Shown piece by piece: positions 1 through 11,271 of a DNA stretch of 64,000 nt. Each line of letters opens with the position of its first letter. The first letter of the stretch is position 1. The stretch comes from Panagrolaimus kolymaensis (taxonomy: Eukaryota; Nematoda; Chromadorea; Rhabditida; Panagrolaimidae), in contig JAJQJQ010000014.1 of assembly GCA_028622995.1 (NCBI GenBank), positions 682,001-746,000 on the forward strand, given 5' to 3'. The position numbers and the translations under genes are program-made. A model generated the notes under the pieces. The model made no database searches. It worked only from the letters and a program-made list of their open reading frames with translations, and was not told where the DNA came from.

Positions 1-25
1 TGTAAAGCTTATATTTATTTTAACC

Positions 26-3000
26 ATGTTTAAAGATGGTAAAACAAAAGATGAAACTTCAAAAGCTTTGGATCCTCAATTTCCAAGTCAAATGATGGAA
101 AGCCTAAAAAATTTAAAAAGAGAAATTAATAATCCACCTCTTCAAACTGCTCAAAATTCTCATATTTCTTCCTCTTCAACTTCATCCCAAAATACATGTG
201 TTCAACAATCTTCTTCCCCTTTAATTCACCAACCACCAGCAACCAAAGAGCGAGAAAAGATTGACCCAATGGAAGAAGCTGTTCAAAATTTATTACAAAA
301 TGCAGCACAAAATGGAAACGCCGCACAAAATAATGATGGAAATGATATTACTCAAACAAATCAACCAATAATCTCGAAACCAAATTGCTTCAAAAGCTTA
401 AAAGATATCCAACTTACCCATCATAAAGAACCAAAAGAACCCTTCATTCTTGAAGATGAAGGGGAGGAATCAGAAGAGGCTAAACAACAAAGGTTGTCAA
501 GATTGCGAAGATTTGCTCAACAGCGAAATCAACCGTCACCATTTCATTCCGGATTTAAATCGTTCATGAGTAAAGTAAAAGTAAGCATTTTATTATTATT
601 ATTAAATTTCACTATTAGGTTTAACATTAAACTTTTTATTTTACTTTTTGGGTTTTGTTAAAATGGCATTATTTTTTTAGCAAGTACCCGACATCATCGC
701 TGAAAAACTAATCAAAAACAAAAATGAATTAATGGTGAAATCTTTTGAATGAATAAAATATTTTTCGGCAATGAATAAAAAAATTTTTCAGATTGATTCC
801 GCTGACAAAAAAATTAATCGAGAAATTCCAATTATTGTAAAAAAGCAAGCATCCGTTTTAAAATCAAAAGATGCAATAATAAATGAAGGGAAAAGTGAAG
901 ATTTTAAAGAGCCTATTGAATTGCAATCTTCTCGTATGTTTGTGTCTTTATGAAGCGAATATAAAAACCATGATTTTTAGAAGAAAATTATCAACTACAA
1001 AACTTGGATATATTCACTAAAGTTCCACAGAAAGAGGCAATAAATATTGTTGCTACCGATGATGCACAAATCATTTCTTCTGATGTATCTTCATCTTCTC
1101 AAGTAAAGGATGAAGGTATTGCTAAAGCAATAAAAAATGTAAATTTATCTGAAAATAAATAAATAATGGTACTAAAAGCCTTTATTTTTAGATTGAGATT
1201 ATCAACAACATAAATAATTCGCAAAAAGATATTATTCGAGGAGGTGCAGATGGAATTGAAAAAGATGATGAAGTGATCAAGCAAAACAAAACAGCAAAGA
1301 AACCAGAATGGGAAAAAAAGGAAGTAATTGTTTTATTGGATAATTTTATTATCCATAAAACCCCAAAAAAGTTGTCAACCTTATTGAATATGTTGAAGCC
1401 ACATTTTGCCGGTGGTCAACTTGGTCGCAGCACTGTGAGACATCATGTAACTCAAAGAACAAAGAAGATTGAACAAAACCGCCAGAAATCAAGGATCCCT
1501 CAATTTAATGAAAAAGCTGCAGTTCCAGCTATTTCTAAAAAAAGAAAAGTTATTAGCCCCAAAAAATCATTCGTGGGAGAATCTGTGGAAGAGATTCAGA
1601 ATGAAGTTCTAAAAGAATATGATGCAGTTCATGATGAACAATGTTTGGATTTATTAAACCACCAAATTAATGCAATTAATGCTTTGCTTCAAGAACCACA
1701 AAGTAGTAAAAGAAGTGCAGCATTGGAAAATTTATTAAAGCGTTTGGTTGAGGCTAAAGAAGAATATCAAAATATAATGGGAAATGATGCCTTTGTAAGA
1801 TCTAAACTTTTAAAAAGAATTATTATAAAAATAATTTATAGAGTTTCAATGACATTGATTTTGAAGATTATGAAGTTCAACAACCACCAATAAAGCAAAA
1901 AAGATTAGGAGGAAAACGTCAAATTACAAGAGTAAGCTAAACAAACTCAAAAAGCATATAATTTTAAAAACCTTTCAGAATTTTTACATTGGTTTAAATG
2001 AAAGACTTAACAAAAATTTATTAATATTTGATGAATCTGAAGGTTTTGTTAGAGAATTTTGCCATGAAACTACCAAAACAGGTGTTAAATATTATATATG
2101 CAGCAGATGCCGCAATAGCGATAAAGCAGAGAAAAAATGTCGAGCCCAAATACATACTTCTGGTGAAATTTTTGTCGATGATTATCATGATGATACTTGT
2201 GCTGCCATCCCAAAACTAATGAGCGATGCTTGGCAAGCTCAACGAATTGCAAGTGTTGCTGCTGCTGAAGGCAAAAAAATTAATACTGCTTATAATGAAG
2301 GTTTCAAAAATGCGTTAAGCAACAAAGCACAGGTTGGATATGGAAGCTATGGTGAGCGTATGAAAAATTTATCGAGATGGCGAGGAAGGTATTTTCCTAA
2401 TTGCCTTAAAGGAGAAATTATGAATTACTACCTCGATTTACTCATTCCAAGCCGAAGATGGATGATTGCAGAAGACCAATCTATAGCCATTTTTGCCACC
2501 GATAACCAACTTCGAGCAATGGCCAATGCATTAGTCCTTCAAGCTGATAGCACCTTCAGTATAACGCCACAAGGTTACACACAGGTATTTTTTACCAAAA
2601 ATTTTTTTGTTTTTTGTTTAACGCAAAGTTTTTAGACTTTATTCATGCATGCTTTAATTGAAAGTAATCAAGGAGAGCACTGGGTGCCAAGTTTGATGGC
2701 AATAATGGATGGCAAAAATGAAGAAAATTATAATAAAGTTGTTGATGAAATAAAACGATGCTGGGCTGAATTACAAATGGAGCCCAAGTTTGGAAGAATT
2801 CACACGGATTATGAAGAAGCTGAATCAAATGCTTTTAAAAAGTTGGCGGGGCCAGAAAAAGTGAGAGGTTGTTTATTTCATTATTCACAATGCCTCCTTC
2901 GAAACGCTTTTTCATATGGATTGTTTCCATTTTATATGATCACAAAACAACAAAAAACCTTGACTCCTGAACAAAGAAGGATCCGCACATGGATACGATC

Positions 3001-4718
3001 CTTGATGGCTCTTCCATTTCTTCCCCCAAAAGATTGTAAAGAATTTGCCAAAATCTTATGCAAAGTACCACCAAAACCTGAAACTACTAAAGATGAAGAT
3101 TGGCCAGCTCAAGCTTTACAAAAACTTGTTAATTATATGGAAAAGAATTGGTTAAATCGCACTGATAATATGTGGAATTTTTATGACCTCGAAAGAGTGC
3201 GCAATACCAATCGCTGTGAAGGTTTTCATAGCGGCTTCAAAAAGAGATTTGACCAAAATCCAAAGCTCAAAGTATTCATGGATGAAATGAAGCTATATTT
3301 CACTCAAGTCGAAACTGAGTTAGAAAGAATTGGTGAAAATCGGCAACGATCATATCGAAACAAAGTTTATAAAGAGCTTGATGATCGTTTGTGGAAATAT
3401 GAAGAAAAATTCCGAATTGATATTATGCAGGTGATATAAAAAAAGAGAACAAGCAAATTTTAATTGTTATATGTTTAGGCAAAAACTGAAAAAGAAAAAA
3501 TGTTGGTGAGATACAGACATTGTCGCCAAACAAGCTATTTATTGCAAGAGGTTCGAAATAAATCCTGCAACACAGTGAAAAGCGAGAAAAAAAGTACAAA
3601 AGCAGAAGCTATTCCAATATGGGATAATGAATTGAAATTTTTATTCCCCAATGGTATTGATGAAACCAAAACGTATATTGAAATTTTTGAAGATCATGAA
3701 GATGTTATGTTTAGTCTAGGCGAAATTCAAGATGATTTCGACCAAATTATTAATGATTCTTTTAATGTTAATGAAATGGAAGCGTTTAATATTACATTTG
3801 ATGATGAAGACAGAGCTTTCGACAATCAAGCGGATTGGGTAATTAATTTTTTCATAACATATTCAAAAAGAAAATTTTCAGCAAAATACAAGTTTTGAAA
3901 ATCAAAGGGAATATGAAATGTATATGGATAAACCTGTGGTAAGGGCAATGATAGATTAAAATTGAATTTTTATTATTCAGTTTCAGTTACTAAATGAATA
4001 TTCAAATCAACCCCAATCATCAAAACACCCAAAACCAGCAACACCATATCAATCAATTACTAATAAATCTGATTCCTCCATTATATGGGATAGTCCATTC
4101 CCTAAATATATTCCAATGCGTCCAGGAGGAAGACCGGGCGATGGTTTCACAATTCCCTTTAATCCTCCTTCCTTAGGCCAAATTCAAGAATGCTTGAGAC
4201 GATTGCAATTGGATCAAAGATTAGCGATGGAATCACCTTTATTAAATTCTCCAAATTGTTATTACAATGAACATACAATTGTAAAAGGTACAGCCAAGGG
4301 TGATGGAAGTTGTTTATGGCGCTCATTTGCAAAGCTTGTAACCGGAAGGGAGGATGATCATTGGAATATTCGATTAAGAACATATGAACATATTATAAAA
4401 TATGGACAAAGCATCCCTGGTATTGAAAATCAAGAAACTGTCCGATTTTATCAAAAGGCATATAATGAACTTAAAAAATCAACAGGTCATCGTGTAAATA
4501 GAGTTTATTGGGGAGGAAATCGCGATTTGTATGGTTTATCTAATTTAATTGGGATGAACATTTGGATGAGAAGTCCTCAGACTTCAAGATTTGATTTTAA
4601 TCCCCATTTAATTGAATACGAAGAAGGCATCCTTCCAAGAGCCATTACGAATGTTCCAAATTTATTTATTGATTTCGTTAACGACGACCATTTCGAACCA
4701 ATCTTTTCTTTTGTTTAA
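26..4718 (+). CDS. MULE (Mutator-like) transposase with C-terminal OTU protease domain
   Basis: Eleven exons join without a break into about 1385 residues: 26-580, 681-734, 792-933, 981-1138, 1192-1794, 1842-1931, 1979-2584, 2636-3430, 3479-3838, 3882-3938, 3981-4718. Residues 1-530 are mostly low-complexity Ser/Gln/Lys-rich, with a Trp/Lys/His-rich segment starting KKPEWEKKEVIVLL that may be a helix-turn-helix. Residues 562-608 have a Cys/His pattern (C562, C575, C578, C588, H604, C608) like the WRKY-GCM1/FLYWCH fingers of MULEs. The DDE core is complete: ADSTF (D724), HTDYE (D794), GCLFHYSQ (C815, H818) and NRCEGFH (E931). The C-terminus has an OTU fold: GDGSCLWRS (D1248, C1251) and DDHFEP (H1377). 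A polyA signal lies at 4829-4834. The intact frame and many host-like introns fit either a live element or a domesticated gene. Terminal repeats are not visible because the window begins at the 5' end. The ATG at 26 is the first in frame here, but an upstream exon is possible. Confidence 0.87.
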
Positions 4719-5357
4719 AAAATTAATCTTATCGGCAGATAAAGTAGCTTAAAATTTAGTATTAACTGTTTATTAATTATTTTAACAACGGGTTAAAAAT
4801 ATGTACAAATGTAAATATTATTTTTTCGAATAAATTAGTGTGAATTTTATTTATTTGGTTTACATGCATCAGAATATATTTAGTTTATTGAACTATCAAA
4901 ATGAAAATATTATAAAACTATCGTTGAATCAAACTAATAATTATCGTGATTAAAAACTGTTAAAATATGTAAAGATAATAAATAGAAAAAAATTAATAAT
5001 AACCACCAAAAAGCATTCGAACAAATCAAGCAAAAACTGAAGAAAAAAAATGCTTTTTTGCAAAGGCTTTTTTCAGTTGAATTTTCAAATACGCGCTTCT
5101 TTTGGCGAAATGCGTGCGAAACCTCTTATTCCGAATGATGAGCATGCACCTGGAAAAGTTTGTTTGAGGAAAGCTTTCTTTCTAACTTTCAAGAAAAGTT
5201 TAGAACAAAAATGTCTTTGTTGATTAAATATGCAAAAATGAATTTTTATGGAATTTGCATGTATTTATTTTTTATGTTCGTTAGAAAGACGACTGTCATT
5301 TTCCATTTCGCCGTTACAAAACATAGGCATCATCACAAAGCATCAGCAACAACAAAA
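4719..5357 (+). other. Intergenic gap with an orphan exon-like ORF at 5077-5223
   Basis: After the transposase polyA signal (4829-4834) the sequence is AT-rich. From 5077, behind a good acceptor (TTTTTTCAG), an open frame of 48 codons runs to TGA at 5221-5223. It includes an internal MRAKPLIPNDEHAPGK followed by a possible donor GTTTGT. Its base composition is richer than the flanks. It may be an alternative 5' exon of the kinase gene downstream or a fragment of another gene; no joining exon is evident. Confidence 0.35.
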
Positions 5358-6884
5358 ATGGGTATGTTTGCTTTTCTTCTTCTTCTCCATATTTCTTTTA
5401 ACTTCATTTTCAGCCGATGGTGTTCCCAAAAATTTATCAGCTGAACCTAAAGAAGCCGCAACTAAAGCCGCTGCTGATGCGGGAAATATTCCAGCTGCTT
5501 TGGATATCGTTCAATTATACAAAGGTGATAAAATTGGTCCATGGGATATTATAAAGAAGATTGGTGAAGGTGAGTTAGTTGTAGTTGATTTACCTTTGTT
5601 GATCATCTGTTTAACTAATTGGTTATTTTTAGGCGGTTTTGGTGCTGTTTATCTCGTTAAAGATTCAACTGGACAAAATGGAACTGGAGGTTAGTTAATG
5701 AATGCTTTTGAACGACATGTTTTGCGCAAGAAGAATCTTTGTAATGCTTATTATGACGAATTATGGTTAACCAACATTTGCAATGCTTTCTTTAATCCTT
5801 ACTTTGCTTAACTTATGTTTCGATTTCTAGAATATGCATTGAAAGCTGAGAAAGCAACAGAAACAGTGAAAGTGTTAAAAATGGAAGTTTATGTTTTAAC
5901 TGAACTCAAAAAAGCAAATGCCAAGCATTTCTGTGACATCATCGATCGTGGACGAATAAATGGATATAATTTTGTGGTGATGACTCTTGTTGGTAGTTCA
6001 TTTGATGTAAGTTTGTTTCTGATTTGGATGGTCATGGAAGTGTTGTTAATGGTTGAAACTTTCTTGATATTCTCATTGTTCATCGTTTTCAGAATCTTCG
6101 ACGAGCTTCTCCCGATAAAGCTAAACAAAAATTTTCTATGGGTTGCGCAATTTCTGTGGGAATAAAATGTGTTGAAGCAATTGAAGAACTTCACAATATT
6201 GGTTATTTGCATCGGTAAGATTGGTTTAAAACTTGATAATCGTTTTCACTTTTTGTATGTTTTAGAGATATAAAACCTGGAAACTTTGCTATTGGTAAAA
6301 CTGATCCACGTCGTGTAATTATGCTTGATTTTGGTATGGCTCGAAAATATGTTGATGTTCAGGGTAAAACTCGAAACCCTCGATGGGCTGCTGGATTTCG
6401 TGGTACTGTGCGCTATGCACCATTAAGCTGTCATATTAGTCGTGATCAATGTCGAAAAGATGATCTTGAAAGTTTTATGTACATGCAGGTATGGATTTTC
6501 TTGTAACTTTTTTGTGTCTTCAGTTTACCTAAAGTTGAAGTCCAACTGCTTTTTTATGTGGAACATTGTTTCACCTTGCTTTTACTATCTTTATCTTCTC
6601 ATTTTCAGATTGAATTAACTCGAGGTGTATTACCATGGAAAAGTTTAGAAAATCGTGAAGAAATTGGACGTTTCAAAGAAAAGTGTCGTGGTGAAGCTAT
6701 CAAAGAACTTATGGGTGGCTGTCCAAAAGAATATGTGGATATTCTCAATTATGTTGATTCGTTATGTTATTATACGACGCCAAACTATAATCAAGTCGTC
6801 GAATATTTCAAAACTTCGCTTCAAATCAATAATCTTCAAGAATACCCGTATGATTGGGAAGTCAATCCACAAAAACAAAATTGA
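5358..6884 (+). CDS. CK1-family protein kinase, TTBK-like
   Basis: Seven exons (5358-5361, 5414-5569, 5633-5689, 5831-6006, 6093-6214, 6266-6488, 6609-6884) give 337 residues, the usual size of nematode tau-tubulin-kinase-like CK1 proteins. Visible kinase motifs are the glycine loop GEGGFGAVYL, the ATP-binding lysine in YALKAEK (K77), the catalytic loop LHRDIKPGNF (D173, N178) and LDFG (D193). After these comes the CK1/TTBK activation segment FRGTVRYAPLSCH, then the DDLESFMYM and LPWK motifs typical of the family. All catalytic residues are present, so it should be an active cytosolic Ser/Thr kinase; the substrate is unknown. Many nematode TTBK-like kinases are expressed in the male germ line, but nothing here shows that. 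The first exon holds only ATG plus one base, and the second exon opens with an Ala-rich leader. The start was chosen because ATGG joins in frame to ADGVPKNL. AATAAA lies at 6941-6946. Confidence 0.9.
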
Positions 6885-7569
6885 ATGATATTTGCTTTTA
6901 ACATTATTGTAAATTAATAATTTGTTTGTATATTTTGTTAAATAAAGATTTTTTAAACGTTGTTTTCATCTTCTTGATTTTTTTGTTCACATACAGCGTT
7001 AAAAGCAGCCGAAGTTTATGTCGGGCAGCAGTAAATAAGGCATTTTAGAAAAAGGTTTTAACCATGATTAGATTAGTTGTAAAAAGGTTTTAACAGCGAA
7101 TAACAAAACAAATGAAAGGCTTTTATCCATTGTCAAAATAAAACAAACAAAAGAATTGAAAGGTAGCTATTATCACGTTTCACCGGTGAACTTACAAAAA
7201 ATTTTATGTTAAAAAAGTTAAAAGGCATTTTGCTTGTTGTCTACATGGTTGATTTAGATTTTTTAATAATGAAATTCGCTTTTGTTTGTTTCTTTGTGAA
7301 GATAATTTTCACTACGATGTTTGAGTTAATAGTATTAGAATATAGATGGATGGCCTTTTTCAAGAATGCATTTTATAAAATTTATTCAAATGGTTAAAGT
7401 TGTTTCTTTGTAATAAAGTTTCAAAAGCAACGAATAAAACAAACAATATCTTTATTTCTGCTATAAAAAACAAACAAACACTTGAACAGAAAAATTTATG
7501 TAAATGCATTTATTATTCAAAACATAAAATACGATAAATAAAATAATTACAAAGTTGCTCTAATTTCTT
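6885..7569. other. Convergent intergenic gap, 3' UTRs
   Basis: Space between two convergent genes. It holds the kinase polyA signal (6941-6946) and, near 7509-7514 on the minus strand, a likely AATAAA for the next gene. I see no gene in between. A 63-codon hydrophobic frame near 7206 looks like a by-product of T-rich sequence. Confidence 0.6.
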
Positions 7570-9783
7570 TCAATGTTGTTTCTTATTCTTCTTTGACTTT
7601 GACTTTGATTTTGACTTCGGCTTTTCGATCACCACTTCTTTGCTTTGCATCGGTGTTTCTTTTGCTTCTTTCTTTGAATTTGACTTTGATCTTTTCTCTT
7701 CGGAAGCGTTTGGTGAAGAATTCGTTCGAACAAGTTTAGTATCGTCGAAACACTTCGGTTCAATTTGATAAGCAGCTTCAATCGAGTTTGCAGGATAACC
7801 AAAAGCATGTCGTTCTTTAACACTTGATTCTCGTCTCCAAAATGGAAGTTCACGGCTAAAAATAAGAGAAAATTATTTGTAGCTATAGTTAATCTCAAAA
7901 CATACCGCATGATTGCAAGTGCGCGTCGACGAGATTCATCAGGTTGATTGAGTGAGAAAGCGACGACGAGAAGCAAAGCCATAGAATATTTGGGAAGATG
8001 TTCTTCATTACCAGGAATCAAATGACCATACTCGAGTGCAAAACATGTAAACTTCATATATTCTGGAGTATCAGGATGTTGAAGGAACTTTCGAACATTT
8101 GATGTTATATGTGCGATATCTCCATTTTTATCAAGTTTCAGACCATGTATTTTCAACTCATCGATCGATTTCTTCCTAAAAATTAACCAATATTCAACAA
8201 AGTTTAGAAAAAAGTAAACATACACAAGACCATTGATGGTAACAAACACATCACCAATGAGATTGTACAGAAGCGAAACTTCGACGCTGAGAATGTTCTT
8301 TTTTGGATCAGGTTTGTAGCACCTAAAAATTGAAACAAATGAGAAATGTAAACAAAAATGATGAAACATTACTTTGACATTTTCTCGATCATTTCTTTTG
8401 CATTTGCACCAAGGAGACCGTTTCTTTTCATTGAACCAAAGGATCGCTTCATGTTGAATGAACGTTGAGATTCTACGCTATCCCTGTATCGACCACGAAA
8501 CCTTGAACCAGAACTTCTTGATTTTGCTGATCCCATTTGGAGCGCCCATGCCCTTGATTGCTTCTTGATATTCTTTAAAGTTAGAGGTTCAACGACGATA
8601 GGTTCTTTTGATTCAAACACAGGAGTAGCAGGAAGAAGTTGCGGAGGTTCTTCAGACACTTCAGTAGCAATAGTTGGTTGTTCTTTCTTTGGAAGTGATT
8701 TTGGCTGCTTCGGTTGTTCTTTCTTTGGAATTGATTTTGGCTGCTTCGGTTGTTCCTTCTTTGGCATTAATTCAGGCTGCTTTGGTTGTTCTTGTTTTGG
8801 TTGATGACGAGCTTCTTTTTTCTTCTTTGGAGTTTTTGGTTTAGGAACTTCGAGCGTTTCTTCAACTTTTACAGCTTCTTTCTTTTCAGGTTGAACTTGT
8901 AAGTTTTCTTCTTGTTGTTGTTTAACTTCATTACCAATAATAATACCAGTTAAAGGAAGATTCTGTAGTTCTTCTCTCTTCTTTTTGAGCGATCTTTTCC
9001 TATAGACGAAGCTGAAAATGATTGTTTAAGTTAATGGTATAAAAAATAAACAAGCTTACATTACGATGCAAATGACAATGATGATAACGAAGAACGAAAC
9101 AATTGCCCAAATCCACCATGTACTTGATTCACCAATTGCTTCGGTGGTAATTGTAACAGCTTTTGAAGTTGATGATGAAGCCGTTGTCGATGATGGAGGA
9201 ACATACACTCTAGCATTGAGGATTGTGATAGGACATGTTTCCGAAACTTGTTGAACTTCAATTGTGATTCGACTTTCTTTATCAACAACAGGATCACAGC
9301 TAGCAATAGGAATACCACACAAGAATATACCAGGATCTTTCATTTGAATAGAAGAAGAACATGTTTGATCGAGTTTGGTTTTAGCGTATTCACTGCCAGA
9401 CATAAATTTGATGCTTTTATCATTAGCTTTAACTTGAAATGGACAAAAGTTTGATAGAGAATGGCAAAGATCAGTTGAAAATGATGGTTCTTTAGAGTTA
9501 TAACAAAACAAGACTCTAAAAAATAAAGTTAATAATTTTTACAAAATTAAAGAACTTACTTTCCAGTACATTTGTGTAAATCAACATCAATCTCCAAACG
9601 TCCATTTGTAAGAACAAGTTGAGCAGTTCCAGGAGACATTATTCTTACTCCACCATTGGCTGTTTCTTCGAAGACCGGATGATCATCAGACACAAGTTCA
9701 TTGTTGACATTCTTTAAAGTTGAAACACGTCCAGAATTTACAGCAACGAAGAAGAAGAGAAACAGGAGCGACGAAACGAGCAT
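7570..9783 (-). CDS. Type I single-pass membrane protein with Lys/Pro/Gln-repeat cytoplasmic tail
   Basis: Six exons on the minus strand (9783-9560, 9515-9060, 9011-8373, 8322-8224, 8175-7906, 7855-7570) give 657 residues. Residues 1-16 form a signal peptide ending FVAVNS. The ectodomain (about 17-207) has several cysteines and a Ser/Thr-rich stem. A transmembrane helix lies at about 208-229 (WWIWAIVSFFVIII). A basic stop-transfer RKRSLKKKRE follows, then a long charged tail. The tail contains near-tandem copies of PKKEQPKQP (about 8680-8800) and ends in a Lys/Ser-rich stretch. The part after the repeats (about 440-560) is less biased and could be a folded helical module. I do not recognise the family; it looks like a nematode-restricted receptor-like or scaffold protein. 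The start is the Met directly before the hydrophobic signal; an in-frame ATG lies further upstream at 9904-9906 but would bury the signal. Oddity: exon 3 ends TCAAAG with TAA overlapping the GTAATG donor, so failure to splice would truncate the protein there. Confidence 0.82.
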
Positions 9784-11271
9784 TCTTTTTTTCTGTCGAC
9801 GACTGCAAGCAACGGTTTCAAAAAGCGAAGAATGAAAGGTTTTGAGCATCAATAATTGCTTATATCGAATTTTGATGGTGGTAAAGAATTTTATTAAAAT
9901 TTGCATAAACGCAAAAAAGTTAGTTTTGATGATTGCAAAATAAAAAGTTTGAAAAATGGGTTAATGTTCTTATTTTACTCCTTCAAAAACAAAAAATGGA
10001 GAACTGATAAATTTTTATTAGGGGCGCTGCGACGAAAGATGCTTTATTCTGAAAAAAATTCAGTGGAAGTAAATTTACTGCGTTCATTTAACTTTTTTAA
10101 AGTAAGGGTATTATAATTTGCCGTTGCTAAAAAGCAATGGCTTTCCAAAATTTAAAATTTTTGCATAGCCACTATGAAGGGCATGGATTTTTAATACGAA
10201 CCTTTTATAGGATCGTTTAGATCAATTTTAACTAACCAAGAATTAGTTCAAATTCGCCAAGTTAAAAGTAAAATGGATGAATCAAAAGTGGGTGAAATAG
10301 AGCCAAAGAAATTAGATTTTCCTGCAGTTTGTCATATTTTTTTGCAGCAACCATTTCATTCATTCCATCCATCCAGAAAATTTTGATATGTTTTTTCAAT
10401 CAAATACACTAATTTGCTTTTTGTTTATAAAATATGTTGTCCATGGAACAGTAAAGTCCGAGGTAATATGGATCATTAACTTTCGAAGTAAATATTTTTT
10501 TGCGACATGATTGTACATATATTTACAATTATTCGATTTCGTTTTTATATAATTTTGAAACTATTTATTTTTTGAATGCAAAGTAAAAAAAAACAAAGCA
10601 TATCTGAAATTTTTTTCCTAATTTTTTTAGTTCCAATAATTTTGATTTTCATACTATGTTAATGAAATGATCTAATATTTCATTAAAAAATCTTTTGTTT
10701 TTTTACCCAAACTCCAAATTTGTTTTTTCTTCGTCTGTAACTTTACTATCTTCCTTTTTGTTTTGTTTTGTTTTTTATCCATCAGTTACCACTTCCAGAT
10801 CAGTCAAGCAGCAACAAAGGAAGAAGAAGAAGTCACTGCCACTCGTAATAAATAAAATAGACGCGTGTGCTTCGATCATCAGAAGAAGAAAAAAGAAGAA
10901 ATAAAAAATAACGACGCAGGCGGACGACGACTTCAACTGATTTTTTTTACTTCTTTCATTTTTTTCTCTTTATTGTTTCTCATTCTTCTTTTTTTTTTGA
11001 TTTGATTTGATTGCTGGACCTTCACGCCTCTGCCTTCTTTTCTTTTTTGCCTTCAATCTTTTTCATTGTCGTTGTCGCCTTTTAAAGTCGTCCATCTTTT
11101 TCTTCATCGTAAAAAAAATAAAAGGAAGGAAGCGGTTTTTAATTTTCTTCTATCCATTGTTTTATTTTATTATCCGGTATTTTTAGGAAAAAAAGGATAA
11201 CCTTTTGCGGTTAATTATTATTAATTTTTTTATTCATTTGGCTTGAGAAAAAAAACATTTAAATTAACAAA
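9784..11271. other. Divergent intergenic region
   Basis: AT-rich space between the membrane protein (minus) and the small three-exon gene (plus), so it should hold both promoters. A 37-codon ATG ORF lies at 10273-10386 (+) and begins MDESKVGEIEPKKLDFPAV; its first half has codon-like composition but I see no partner exon. GC-richer patches at about 10880-10940 and 11020-11105 stand out from the background. No RNA gene or repeat was recognised. Confidence 0.45.

Noticed and set aside
4159..4383. Minus-strand 74-codon frame
   Set aside because: Antisense to the OTU-domain exon of the MULE gene, which is in frame with catalytic motifs.
9061..9454. Several open frames on both strands over the membrane-protein ectodomain
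   Set aside because: They overlap exon 2 of the spliced minus-strand gene in other frames and have no splice or start support of their own.
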